Part shown: positions 1 to 9,443 of the stretch, piece after piece
How the letters are laid out: every line of letters starts with the position of its first letter
Numbering within the stretch: the stretch's first letter is position 1
From: Candidatus Poribacteria bacterium
GTDB taxonomy: Bacteria; Poribacteria; WGA-4E; WGA-3G
Length of the DNA: 64,000 bases
Assembly (NCBI GenBank): GCA_022826805.1
Contig: JAJDUH010000029.1
Location: 1 to 64,000, forward strand
Reading direction: 5' to 3'
Program-made: the position numbers and the translations under genes
Notes under the pieces: generated by a model
The model's input: the letters and a program-made list of their open reading frames with translations, nothing else
Databases searched by the model: none
Told to the model about the DNA's origin: nothing

Positions 1-1746
<1,746 letters not shown>

Positions 1747-1822
1747 AGGTGATATTATTCTACCGATTTACCCTCTATATACAATTGTCAAAGAACAACG
1801 CCTATTTTTTATTTATAGGCGA

Positions 1823-1895
1823 TGGAGATGAGCGGAGTTGAACCGCTGACCTACTGCGTGCAAAGCAGTCGCTCTCCCAACTGAGCTACACCCCC
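1823..1895 (-). tRNA. tRNA-Ala (anticodon TGC)
   Basis: The minus strand folds into a full cloverleaf. The acceptor GGGGGTG pairs with CATCTCC with two G-U pairs, the D-arm is GCTC/GAGC, the anticodon loop is TTTGCAC (anticodon TGC), and the T-arm carries GGTTCAACTCC. The 3' CCA is not encoded. It lies between its own sigma70-type promoter (1912-1941) and the 23S gene, the usual place for tRNA-Ala in a ribosomal spacer. Confidence 0.96.
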
Positions 1896-1911
1896 ACGTG
1901 GCATGTTTTTA

Positions 1912-1941
1912 AGTATACCACAATCATGATGCTAATGTCAA
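1912..1941 (-). promoter_or_regulatory. sigma70-type promoter upstream of tRNA-Ala
   Basis: On the minus strand TTGACA (1936-1941) and TATACT (1912-1917) are separated by 18 bases. A predicted start near 1905 is about 10 bases before tRNA-Ala. An A/T-rich stretch precedes the -35 box. Confidence 0.75.
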
Positions 1942-1959
1942 ATTTATTTTCAAAAAAAT

Positions 1960-2030
1960 CGACCAAGGGAGGATTTGCACCTCGCCTTCGGTTTTTTAAA
2001 CCGATGCTCCTATTTTTTGAGCGGTTGGTC
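1960..2030 (-). other. degenerate tRNA-like sequence, possible tRNA pseudogene
   Basis: The minus strand has ends GACCAA/TTGGTC that pair, a D-arm CTC/GAG with an A-rich loop, an anticodon stem TCGGT/ACCGA and a T-arm with loop TGCAAAT. The anticodon read this way would be AAA, which is not normal for bacteria. U8 is missing and T55 is replaced by G. It occupies the place where tRNA-Ile stands in a canonical ribosomal spacer and has a strong promoter (2048-2076) directly upstream. It is either a decayed tRNA or a divergent one. The plus-strand fold gives a Lys-like anticodon but no T-arm. Confidence 0.4.
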
Positions 2031-2047
2031 TATAAGAGCGAATTTTA

Positions 2048-2076
2048 AGTATACTCTAAAAATCTGTAAATGTCAA
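2048..2076 (-). promoter_or_regulatory. sigma70-type promoter upstream of the tRNA-like sequence
   Basis: On the minus strand TTGACA (2071-2076) and TATACT (2048-2053) have an ideal 17-base spacer. The predicted start near 2041 is about 10 bases before the tRNA-like sequence. The flanks resemble the other two promoters here, including AAATTTGACATT around the -35 box. Confidence 0.75.
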
Positions 2077-2143
2077 ATTTATTTTGCAGAAATTTGCCAA
2101 AAAAGTAAATTTTGCTGAATTGCCACTCACACGATAGAGTTTA

Positions 2144-2172
2144 AGTATATCATAAAACCCTAGAAATGTCAA
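2144..2172 (-). promoter_or_regulatory. third tandem sigma70-type promoter of the RNA cluster
   Basis: On the minus strand TTGACA (2167-2172) and TATACT (2144-2149) have a 17-base spacer. It reads toward the tRNA-like sequence, tRNA-Ala and 23S. No RNA gene is recognisable between its start (about 2137) and the next promoter. Confidence 0.72.
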
Positions 2173-2356
2173 ATTTATTTTGCAGCGGGATATAGAATAC
2201 CAGAGAAGCGGTCAGCGGCCAGTCCCTTGAATGGTGTTTCTTCACGGTTTGTAACCGCGACTGAATGGCTACCGAATAGGTTGATTTTTCAATGTTAAAT
2301 AGGATACCATAAAAATTAGGGACGTTGAATCTATTTTTTCAGGAGAGATGCTGTTA

Positions 2357-3310
2357 ATGAAACGAAAATTTTCTTATTTGGTATTGTTGGTATTAAGTCC
2401 ATTCGCGATGAATGCATGGAGCATTGGGACTATTTCTTTTACCTCTGATCGAGCGGGGAACCTTGACATCTATATCATAGATACAAATGGCGAAAACCTC
2501 ACTAACTTAACTAACCATGCAGCTGACGACTATTCGCCGACCTGGTCACCGGATGGACGCCTTATTGCGTATGTCTCTGAACGGGATGGGAATCCAGAGA
2601 TATATGTAATGGAATTGAACACAAAAGAACAACGACGACTGACAGACCATAAGGCGACCGATATCGATCCGGCTTGGTCACCAGATGGTCGTTCAATTGC
2701 CTTCGCATCCAATCTTGCACGCGATCACGCTGCAGATACAGATATCTATACAATGGATGTGAACGGGAAGAAGGTTCAGAAGCTCACAAACAAAGGTGGT
2801 CACAACTCAAATCCAACATGGTCCCCGGACGGAGAATGGATTGCGTTCCGTTCGACACTGGACGGTATTGGTGGTATACATGTGATGACTGCGGATGGTG
2901 AAAAACAGCGCGCACTGACGCAGGTATCTGCTACATATCCGGCTTGGTCGCCCAGCGGGAAACATATCTGTTTTTCAAGTGAGAAACTTGCGGGTGTAGC
3001 GACACCGACGCTGTTTACTGTGGATATTAACGGGAAAAATGTTAAAAAATTGACGGATGGTACATTGGCGAGTGAAGATCCGTCGTGGTCCCCCGATGGA
3101 CGATCAATTGTTTATGTATCTGTGGAAAATGGTAGCCAAACGCTTTATGTTATTAAAGTCGCGGGGGGTGAACCGCGTCAATTGACGGAGACTGTAGGTC
3201 TGGATTTTTCGCCTGCATGGGGGCCGACGGCGTTCTCTGTTGCGCCGGGATCAAATACACGTCTGATGCGATGGGGTGTGCTTAAGTGGACAGAACGCGT
3301 CAACAAGTGA
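2357..3310 (+). CDS. TolB-like beta-propeller (PD40 repeat) exported protein
   Basis: An exported six-bladed-propeller-type protein of about 317 residues. A signal peptide (KRKFSYLVLLVLSPFAMNA) is followed by repeated WSPDG motifs typical of PD40/TolB blades, for example SPTWSPDGRLIAY. Such folds act as protein-protein scaffolds in the periplasm, and TolB itself belongs to the Tol-Pal system, but no Tol genes are nearby. The ATG at 2357 is preferred over the in-frame one at 2348, because AGGAG at 2341-2345 is correctly spaced only for the former. The C-terminus (RLMRWGVLK) matches a motif that ends two other exported proteins here. Confidence 0.85.
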   Translation: MKRKFSYLVLLVLSPFAMNAWSIGTISFTSDRAGNLDIYIIDTNGENLTNLTNHAADDYSPTWSPDGRLIAYVSERDGNPEIYVMELNTKEQRRLTDHKATDIDPAWSPDGRSIAFASNLARDHAADTDIYTMDVNGKKVQKLTNKGGHNSNPTWSPDGEWIAFRSTLDGIGGIHVMTADGEKQRALTQVSATYPAWSPSGKHICFSSEKLAGVATPTLFTVDINGKNVKKLTDGTLASEDPSWSPDGRSIVYVSVENGSQTLYVIKVAGGEPRQLTETVGLDFSPAWGPTAFSVAPGSNTRLMRWGVLKWTERVNK

Positions 3311-3591
3311 AGGATGAATATTCACGGCTATTTATGGTAGATTTTAGAATTATTTGGACACTCTGAAATAATGCCTAACCCCCTAACCCCCCTTATCAGG
3401 GGGGAATTGGAAACTTTATTCATCAAGAAGTGTCTATTTATTTTTAGAATCCACCATAGTTTCAAGGTTTTGATATTGGTTTTCGTTTACAGACGTTAAC
3501 GTTTTTTCGCAGTGTCGCGAGCATGAAGAAACCTCGCCTACTTATTTTATGAAAAAACCAAGGGGGCGGAAATCTTCGGGATTTGCTGCGT
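3311..3591. other. intergenic stretch with a GC hairpin and flanking inverted copies
   Basis: Between convergent genes. A short perfect hairpin CCCCCC-TTATCA-GGGGGG lies at 3387-3404. A TGGTAGATTTTAGAATTA-type sequence near 3340 recurs inverted near 3445 (TTTTAGAATCCACCATA), which suggests a small repeat element of about 120 bases. No gene is supported. Confidence 0.5.
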
Positions 3592-6500
3592 CTAATTTCC
3601 ACCGAGTGGTGCCTCCTGATTGGTATCATCGGAGCTTCCAAGCCAGAGTTTAATGGCGGGGCTGCTGGCGACGCGACGCCGACCAACAGACGCATTGATA
3701 ATAAGGGTATACGGGAGTGCTTGTCGTGTACCGACGAACGGATTGCGTCGCAATTGATTGCCGCCTCTACCAGCGGTGATGATGTTTGGCATAAGGGTCA
3801 AAGTAGCCTCAGTCTGATTTTTTCGGAGAACAGTTGTTCGTCGTTGAAGCTGGACGCCTAAGGGTAGACCAACGGCAGTAAGGTTCAGGTTCCGGCGATT
3901 ACCTCGCTGTCGGGCAACCTTGACGATAATCTCAACTGGTTTATCGGGTGTGACCACAACTTCTAAGGGTTGCACAGGAATCTCAGATTTTTCGCCTGTG
4001 CCAAGCATTGTAGATAGGATAACAGGTGCCCTTTCTGTAACGCTAACGACGACGTTTTTCCGCTGAACGGTCTGATCGTTGTTCTGAATGCGATAGACCT
4101 CAACCGGTGTGGCGGCGCGACGGTATTCGTTACCCGCAGCAGTTGTGACAGCACCGACGACTTGAACGATTCGGTGTGTAAGTTCGGCATCGGGTGCAGC
4201 AGTCAGCGTTATGTACCCCTCTGTAACACCCGTGCTGGAGAGAATGGCACCCTCACTTGCGGTGATACCGGGCGGCAGATTTTCAACAGAGAGTTGTATC
4301 GGTTCTGTAAATCCGACACGACGCAGGAGTGTTACTTCCAATAGGACAGTTCCGCCGCGTCCGATATTCGGATTATCCGGTGTGACAGAGATGGCAAAAT
4401 CGGGAGTTGTTGGGCGGACATCTAAGTGGTAGACGTATCCCGCGCCTCCATTGCCAGCGATGTCCTCAATACGGACGGCATATACCCCGGGCTGGTTGAA
4501 ACTATAGTCAATGATAGCGTCGCGTCTGCCGCCGATGCCGGCATTATTCGCTAAGACTTGACCGCTTGCATCGAGCAAGGTAAGAGATGGACTCAAGGGT
4601 GATTTCAGAAGTTCCGCGGAAGCAGTAAGCGAATAACCCCCTATATCTGCAAAAAATCCCCACGGTCCATATCCATTTGTAACCTTCACCAGAATCTTGT
4701 TCCTGCCCTTAGAAACGGGTAACTGGATGACATCATCGGCACGGCGGAGTGGACGGTGAACGTATTTACTAAAAACAAGCCGGTCATTCACCCATATCTT
4801 GATGGTATCGTCAGAACCGAGGGACAAGAGATAGTTCTGGTCTCGCTCAGATTCAAGGTAGGTTAATGCGTAGCCTGTGACATCGTCCTCAGGAACGTTT
4901 GAGAAGACGTTCTCACCTCTGCGACCGGTTTTATACCATCCTATTTTTCGTCCGCCCTTGCCGATGTATTCTTTATCAAGATCTATCTCAGCTTCAGGCG
5001 GATAGACGGTATCAAATCCGGTTTCGCCGATGTTGTCAAACGGGAAAATTACCCACCATGGACCGAGGCTTGTGCCTTCTGAAATAGTGAAGCGATAGTA
5101 GTCTATCTCACCGGGTTCTGAGATACGCCCACTGATTGCACCGGGGATTGTGATGTGTTGTGCGTGTTCAAGTTGGCGGGCGATGCGTTCACCCAACCGT
5201 TGCGCTTCTTGGGAAATGAAATTGATGATACGGTCGCGGTCGGTCGGTGTAATATCTGCGTTTTCTTTATTTGCCATGCGCGTAATTGTCCGCTCCCATT
5301 CCTCAGCAGAGAGTGCGCGGTTGCTCGGCGACCGGAGTTCATGACAGGTACTACACTTGGTTTCAAAAAGGATTCCAGACTCTCTAACTTTCCTTGCGGT
5401 TCGGTCAGGTAGGTTTGAATCTTGATGCGCTTCTCCGTAGAGCCGCCTTCCACTTCGTTTCAGGCTGCGCGCTTCGGACTTCGTTTCCTCAACGACTTCC
5501 GAGTGTGTGCTAACAATGAACGGAAAAATGCCGTAGGGCGTGCGAATTTGCCTGAGTCCGGATTGATCATTCGCCGTTAATTCGACCTGCCAGTTGGTTT
5601 CGGGAAGATTTTCGCCACCAATAACACACTGAATAAGGTTAGGTTCAAGAGGCGTAGGCGGTCCATGGAAAGTTTCAGATTTTTCTTCGGGTCTATGTTC
5701 TTTATTGGGGACTGTGCCGCTTGCAGGGAAAAGGTAGGTATTGTAGGGCAGCACGCCGCCTGTTAAACGATAGACGGAATCAGGATTGCCGCGATGTAAG
5801 AGATCCCGAATACGGAGCAGATACCGACCATCAGTAGGAATCGTCACATCAATGAGCGGATCAAGACTATAGAATCCATTGCTGCGAGCAATCTCAACGC
5901 CCTTCGCATCAAAAACGGAGATTGTCGGATTGAAGAATTGTTGACTGACGTTGTTAAGGCGATATGCCTTGGCACTAAATACACACCGTTGCCCTTCGGT
6001 TGCCTCAAAGATGTAATAGTCTTCGTCACCACCGGGATTAACGACGCCGTTAATGAGGCTCGGCAAATCTATAGTGGTCGCGGATTCGGGGGTGTTGTTT
6101 GATTCAGTTTCAACTATATCGGCGGTGTGGCTCACCTCAAAGGGCCAAGCAGTGGAAGTGCCATGTTTGCCGACGACCCGAACTTCGCGGAGACCGATGG
6201 GTGCGTCGGGGGCGATAGACAACTCGGCGATTAGCCCTGCATTAGCCCGCGCCGCTGATGTGAGGTAGACGACAATTTGGGTCTGTGCCTCAGGTGTGAT
6301 CTCTGCGTTTTTTTCTGCAATCATCCGCCGAACAGTGGCTTGCCACTGCGCTGGCGTCATTGACCGGTTATTCGGTGATCGGAGTTCGTGACACTGTCCA
6401 CAATTCGCTTCAAAGATGGGCTTATAGGTATCATCAACTTCGCCACCACCTGGATGAAGCTGCGCAGTAATTCCGGGATCGCCTTCGACAATGAGGGTGT

Positions 6501-6675
6501 GCGCGCCCTCTAAATCGGAACCTTGGATGGCAATTTCAACGGTCGTTCCGATTTGCCCACCGGCTGGAAAAAGCGAGTTGAGCCGCGGCGTGCCTTGCGC
6601 GAATATGGATATGCCGGTTGAAAGGAAAAATAGTGTGGAAATCAGAATGAAATAAAAAAGGGTCTTGGTACGCAT
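3592..6675 (-). CDS. large exported PPC-domain protein with two CXXCH heme-binding-type motifs
   Basis: A 1027-residue exported protein with a signal peptide at residues 1-27. An IPT/TIG-like start is followed by a CGQCH motif at 92-96, a PPC-type beta domain (ESNNTPESAT... GDEDYYIF, about 188-310) and a second motif CSTCH at 441-445. Both motifs are followed by nearly the same HELRSP(N/S)NR sequence. Further regions resemble a second PPC module and C-terminal Ig-like domains. Proteins of this type occur with DUF1501 and WD40 proteins in Planctomycetes-like genomes; its function is unknown, perhaps surface or periplasmic polymer binding with c-type heme. Residues about 401-430 are encoded by a dispersed repeat shared with the prcA leader. 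Confidence 0.8.
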   Translation of the reverse strand: MRTKTLFYFILISTLFFLSTGISIFAQGTPRLNSLFPAGGQIGTTVEIAIQGSDLEGAHTLIVEGDPGITAQLHPGGGEVDDTYKPIFEANCGQCHELRSPNNRSMTPAQWQATVRRMIAEKNAEITPEAQTQIVVYLTSAARANAGLIAELSIAPDAPIGLREVRVVGKHGTSTAWPFEVSHTADIVETESNNTPESATTIDLPSLINGVVNPGGDEDYYIFEATEGQRCVFSAKAYRLNNVSQQFFNPTISVFDAKGVEIARSNGFYSLDPLIDVTIPTDGRYLLRIRDLLHRGNPDSVYRLTGGVLPYNTYLFPASGTVPNKEHRPEEKSETFHGPPTPLEPNLIQCVIGGENLPETNWQVELTANDQSGLRQIRTPYGIFPFIVSTHSEVVEETKSEARSLKRSGRRLYGEAHQDSNLPDRTARKVRESGILFETKCSTCHELRSPSNRALSAEEWERTITRMANKENADITPTDRDRIINFISQEAQRLGERIARQLEHAQHITIPGAISGRISEPGEIDYYRFTISEGTSLGPWWVIFPFDNIGETGFDTVYPPEAEIDLDKEYIGKGGRKIGWYKTGRRGENVFSNVPEDDVTGYALTYLESERDQNYLLSLGSDDTIKIWVNDRLVFSKYVHRPLRRADDVIQLPVSKGRNKILVKVTNGYGPWGFFADIGGYSLTASAELLKSPLSPSLTLLDASGQVLANNAGIGGRRDAIIDYSFNQPGVYAVRIEDIAGNGGAGYVYHLDVRPTTPDFAISVTPDNPNIGRGGTVLLEVTLLRRVGFTEPIQLSVENLPPGITASEGAILSSTGVTEGYITLTAAPDAELTHRIVQVVGAVTTAAGNEYRRAATPVEVYRIQNNDQTVQRKNVVVSVTERAPVILSTMLGTGEKSEIPVQPLEVVVTPDKPVEIIVKVARQRGNRRNLNLTAVGLPLGVQLQRRTTVLRKNQTEATLTLMPNIITAGRGGNQLRRNPFVGTRQALPYTLIINASVGRRRVASSPAIKLWLGSSDDTNQEAPLGGN
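5386..5474. repeat. copy 1 of a dispersed ~90-bp repeat, inside the PPC gene
   Basis: The plus strand begins AACTTTCCTTGCGGTTCGGT and continues in alignable form (CTTCTCCGTAGAGCCGCC... CGTTTCAGGCTGCGCG). The same order of blocks occurs at 11704-11796 in front of prcA. Here the copy keeps the reading frame open and encodes a basic linker just before the second CXXCH motif. Confidence 0.7.
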
Positions 6676-6814
6676 GGCAATATTAGTTGTCAGTTACCAG
6701 TAATCAGTTGTCAGTTACAAGATGTTTTTGACGAGGCGAGAAGTCCCTTTCACCAACGACCGGCACTAAATACCGATAATCCGTTGAGGGTCAAGGTTCA
6801 GAACCCCTCCTACA

Positions 6815-7903
6815 TTAGAATTCGTGGGTTAAGGTGCGCTTGCGGAGATTCCAGAGCCGTAATTTGCCGTCACGTCCACCAGCAGCAACGAATTCGCCGT
6901 TTGGGCTGAACTTCACGGCATAAATAGCATCAGTTGGTTCATCAAACGTCCTATAACGGTTGCCAGATCGGAGATTCCAGATAATCACGGAAGTGTCTGC
7001 GCTCCCAGAGGCGATTACAGCCACGGGATTATTTCCACGTCTGGATACGATTCCACAATCAACGCTATAGACATCCGCCTGATGTCCGTTGTATTCCCGC
7101 ACAAGCCCTCCTGTCATTTTCAGTGTGTTTTGCCCCTCGCCGTCCCCCGCAGGTGCGACACGCCACGTACGGACAGTGTTATCGGCGGAACCGGAAACTA
7201 TTACGCCTTCTGCAGTTGAATACGCAAGGCTATAGACGGCATCGTCGTTGGCATCAAAACTTACCAAGACGTTGAAGGTGTCTGGGTGCCATACCTTTAT
7301 GGTTTTATCTTCACTACCGGTGACAAAGTAAGCACCTTCGGGGTGATACAGGGTACAGAGGACCCTCCCAACGTGTTGGGTCAGCCATGTCGCTTGCTTG
7401 TCTATCGGAACTGTGGCATCCCCAAGCACCATTAAATTGAGGACTGCGCTGTATTCGTCCATACTCGCCGTAAGCAACGTCGTGCTGCTTGGGCTGAGGG
7501 TAATGGACTCGATAGTATCGGCGTGTATCTCGAAACTGTTTATCAATTCCTCAGAATCGACATCCCAAATCCGTATTTCGCCGCTCTGTGAAGGAATACC
7601 ACCGCTGGCATAGAGCCTTAAAGGCGTTGCTTGCTGATGCTCAGGATCAGAAACACTTTGGGATGAAAACTTGAGACTCCGTATTTCACCAGCATGTGGT
7701 TCATACGTCCGAATGATACGCTGTGTCTCCAAGTCCCAGAGTTCCACCCACTGATACCTCCCGACAGCAAGCGTTTTGCCGTCGGGACTAAATTCAATGG
7801 ACCAGATTGGGGACAAGGATTGGGCGGCAAAGACGAGGGGCGTTGCAAAGATAATGTAGAACGCAGCGAATAGCTTGGCTACATTGCGGCGTCTTTTCCC
7901 CAT
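6815..7903 (-). CDS. exported WD40-repeat protein
   Basis: A 362-residue protein with a basic N-terminus and hydrophobic signal (to about residue 27), followed by about six to seven WD40 blades. Examples are WSIEFSPDGKTLAVG, TGSEDKTIKVWHPD, SGSADNTVRTWR and AAGGRDGKLRLWNLR. WD40 propellers are interaction scaffolds without a fixed enzymatic role. The gene lies between DUF1501 (upstream) and the PPC/CXXCH protein (downstream) on the same strand, with spacers of about 140-190 bases. The three are probably functionally linked, as similar sets recur in Planctomycetes-like genomes. Confidence 0.85.
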   Translation of the reverse strand: MGKRRRNVAKLFAAFYIIFATPLVFAAQSLSPIWSIEFSPDGKTLAVGRYQWVELWDLETQRIIRTYEPHAGEIRSLKFSSQSVSDPEHQQATPLRLYASGGIPSQSGEIRIWDVDSEELINSFEIHADTIESITLSPSSTTLLTASMDEYSAVLNLMVLGDATVPIDKQATWLTQHVGRVLCTLYHPEGAYFVTGSEDKTIKVWHPDTFNVLVSFDANDDAVYSLAYSTAEGVIVSGSADNTVRTWRVAPAGDGEGQNTLKMTGGLVREYNGHQADVYSVDCGIVSRRGNNPVAVIASGSADTSVIIWNLRSGNRYRTFDEPTDAIYAVKFSPNGEFVAAGGRDGKLRLWNLRKRTLTHEF

Positions 7904-7952
7904 GCTTAGCCTCCGTGAATAGCTATCGGTTGTCGGCGTATCGCAGTTGAAG

Positions 7953-8055
7953 CGTTGGGTTTCGCTGGTACTTCAGAAGGTGCCAGTATTTTGAAAGCAC
8001 AAAACTTTTTGCGTCATAAGGATTGATTTTACTTGTCTCGCTCAACCCAACCTAC
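7953..8055. repeat. interrupted GTAG-type palindrome (GTTGGGTT ... AACCCAAC CTAC)
   Basis: The left arm GTTGGGTTTCGCT and the right arm CTCGCTCAACCCAACCTAC would form a compact palindrome but are separated by about 70 bases of unrelated sequence. An uninterrupted copy of the same family lies at 32206-32236. Confidence 0.6.
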
Positions 8056-8090
8056 GCGCCAAAGCGATGTTAATTCGCCGTAATTGCTGA

Positions 8091-9407
8091 TTACGCGAGG
8101 ACCCCACGAATCGGTTTACCGCCGCGTGAGAGGACAATGCGAACGCCATCTGGCGACTCAAGGTGTTGATTGTAATCAATACCGAGTGCTTGATAGAGCG
8201 TTGCCGACAAGTCTTCTGGCCGTACTGGGGTTTCAGCGGGTTCCATGCCGAGTGGATCCGAAGCACCGATGACCTGTCCGCCTTGTACCCCACCTCCGGC
8301 TAACATAATCGAAAAGACGCGGGAGTGATGGTCGCGACCGCCATTTCGGTTAATGACAGGGGTTCTGCCAAATTCACCCATGACCAGAACGAGCGTTGTC
8401 TCCAACAATCCACGTTCGCTGAGATCGGCGATTAAGGTAGCCATGGTCTGATCAAAACCGTTGAGTTTCCCCGGCAGCGCTGAGAAGATGTTATTGTGAT
8501 TGTCCCATCCGCCGTTCGTGACGGTGACGAAGTTAACACCCGCTTCAACGAGCCTTCTTGCAAGGAGACAGCTTTGTCCGAAGGTGTTACGCTGATACGC
8601 GGTACGGGTTTTGTTATCTTCGTTGCTGAGATCAAACGCGGCGCGGGCATCAGTGGAACTCATGAGGTTATAAGCGGAGGTATAGAATTTATCTACCGCC
8701 TCTGCAGCCGGGTTGCCTGTTTCATATTTTTTGAAGGCAGCATCAACGGCTTGTCTCAAAGAGCGCCTGCGTTCGACGCGTTCAAAAGAGACCGCTTTGG
8801 GTGGTTGTAGGTCGCGAACCTTAAAGTTTTTGCTTGCTGGATTTCCGCCGGGTGAGAAAGGCGCGAGTGATGCGCCTAAGAACCCACCACCGCCATAAGC
8901 GACGGGGGCAGGAATAGCGATATATGGTGGCAAGGCAGTCCGCTGTTCTTTGAGCTTGGAGACAACGGCACCGTATCCTGGCACAGCGAAACCGGGTAGC
9001 GGTTGATAACCTGTCATCATATAGTGTGTACCGCGTTCATGGGCGGCTTCTGGGGAGGTCATCGATCGGATGATGCAGAGTTTATCCGTCTGCTGTGCGA
9101 GTTTTGGGAGATGCTCGCTTATCTGTATACCGTTGACGTTTGTTGGTATCGGCTTGAAAAGCCCTCGAATTTCTTCAGGTGCATTGGGCTTGAGATCCCA
9201 CATATCGAGGTGGCTGGGACCGCCCCCTAACCATACAAGGATAACAGATGTAGCGGTTTCTTTTATCTGAAGCGGTGCTGTGGCATGTGCCTTGAGCCGG
9301 AAGAGGTCAGTGAGACTCAAACCGAATAGCCCGAGTGCTCCTGCCTTTAGAAAGTCGCGTCGGTAAAATCCTTCACAATCGGTGTGCACGCATCTGTTTT
9401 CTGCCAT
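8091..9407 (-). CDS. DUF1501 family protein with Tat signal
   Basis: A 438-residue protein of the DUF1501 family, which has an alkaline-phosphatase/sulfatase-like fold; its biochemical function is unproven. The N-terminus carries a twin-arginine signal (RRDFLKAGALGLFGL, residues 16-30), so it is exported folded. Family motifs visible are VWLGGGPSHLDMWDLKP, FGRTPVINRNGGRDHH and the LVMGEFGRTP block. It is usually found with DUF1549/DUF1553 cytochrome-type proteins; here the partners are a WD40 and a PPC/CXXCH protein instead. The start has no strong ribosome-binding site other than AAGGAGAAAAACC just upstream, which fits. Confidence 0.93.
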   Translation of the reverse strand: MAENRCVHTDCEGFYRRDFLKAGALGLFGLSLTDLFRLKAHATAPLQIKETATSVILVWLGGGPSHLDMWDLKPNAPEEIRGLFKPIPTNVNGIQISEHLPKLAQQTDKLCIIRSMTSPEAAHERGTHYMMTGYQPLPGFAVPGYGAVVSKLKEQRTALPPYIAIPAPVAYGGGGFLGASLAPFSPGGNPASKNFKVRDLQPPKAVSFERVERRRSLRQAVDAAFKKYETGNPAAEAVDKFYTSAYNLMSSTDARAAFDLSNEDNKTRTAYQRNTFGQSCLLARRLVEAGVNFVTVTNGGWDNHNNIFSALPGKLNGFDQTMATLIADLSERGLLETTLVLVMGEFGRTPVINRNGGRDHHSRVFSIMLAGGGVQGGQVIGASDPLGMEPAETPVRPEDLSATLYQALGIDYNQHLESPDGVRIVLSRGGKPIRGVLA

Positions 9408-9443
9408 GGTTTTTCTCCTTGTGTGATGCGTCGAAGTAGTGAT

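Noticed and set aside
1960-2030. Plus-strand tRNA-Lys (anticodon TTT)
   Set aside because: The plus strand gives an anticodon stem and Lys-like loop but no T-arm or normal D-arm; the minus-strand fold is better, though degenerate.
3387-3404. Rho-independent terminator between the TolB-like and PPC genes
   Set aside because: The CCCCCC/GGGGGG hairpin lacks a T-run on either strand.
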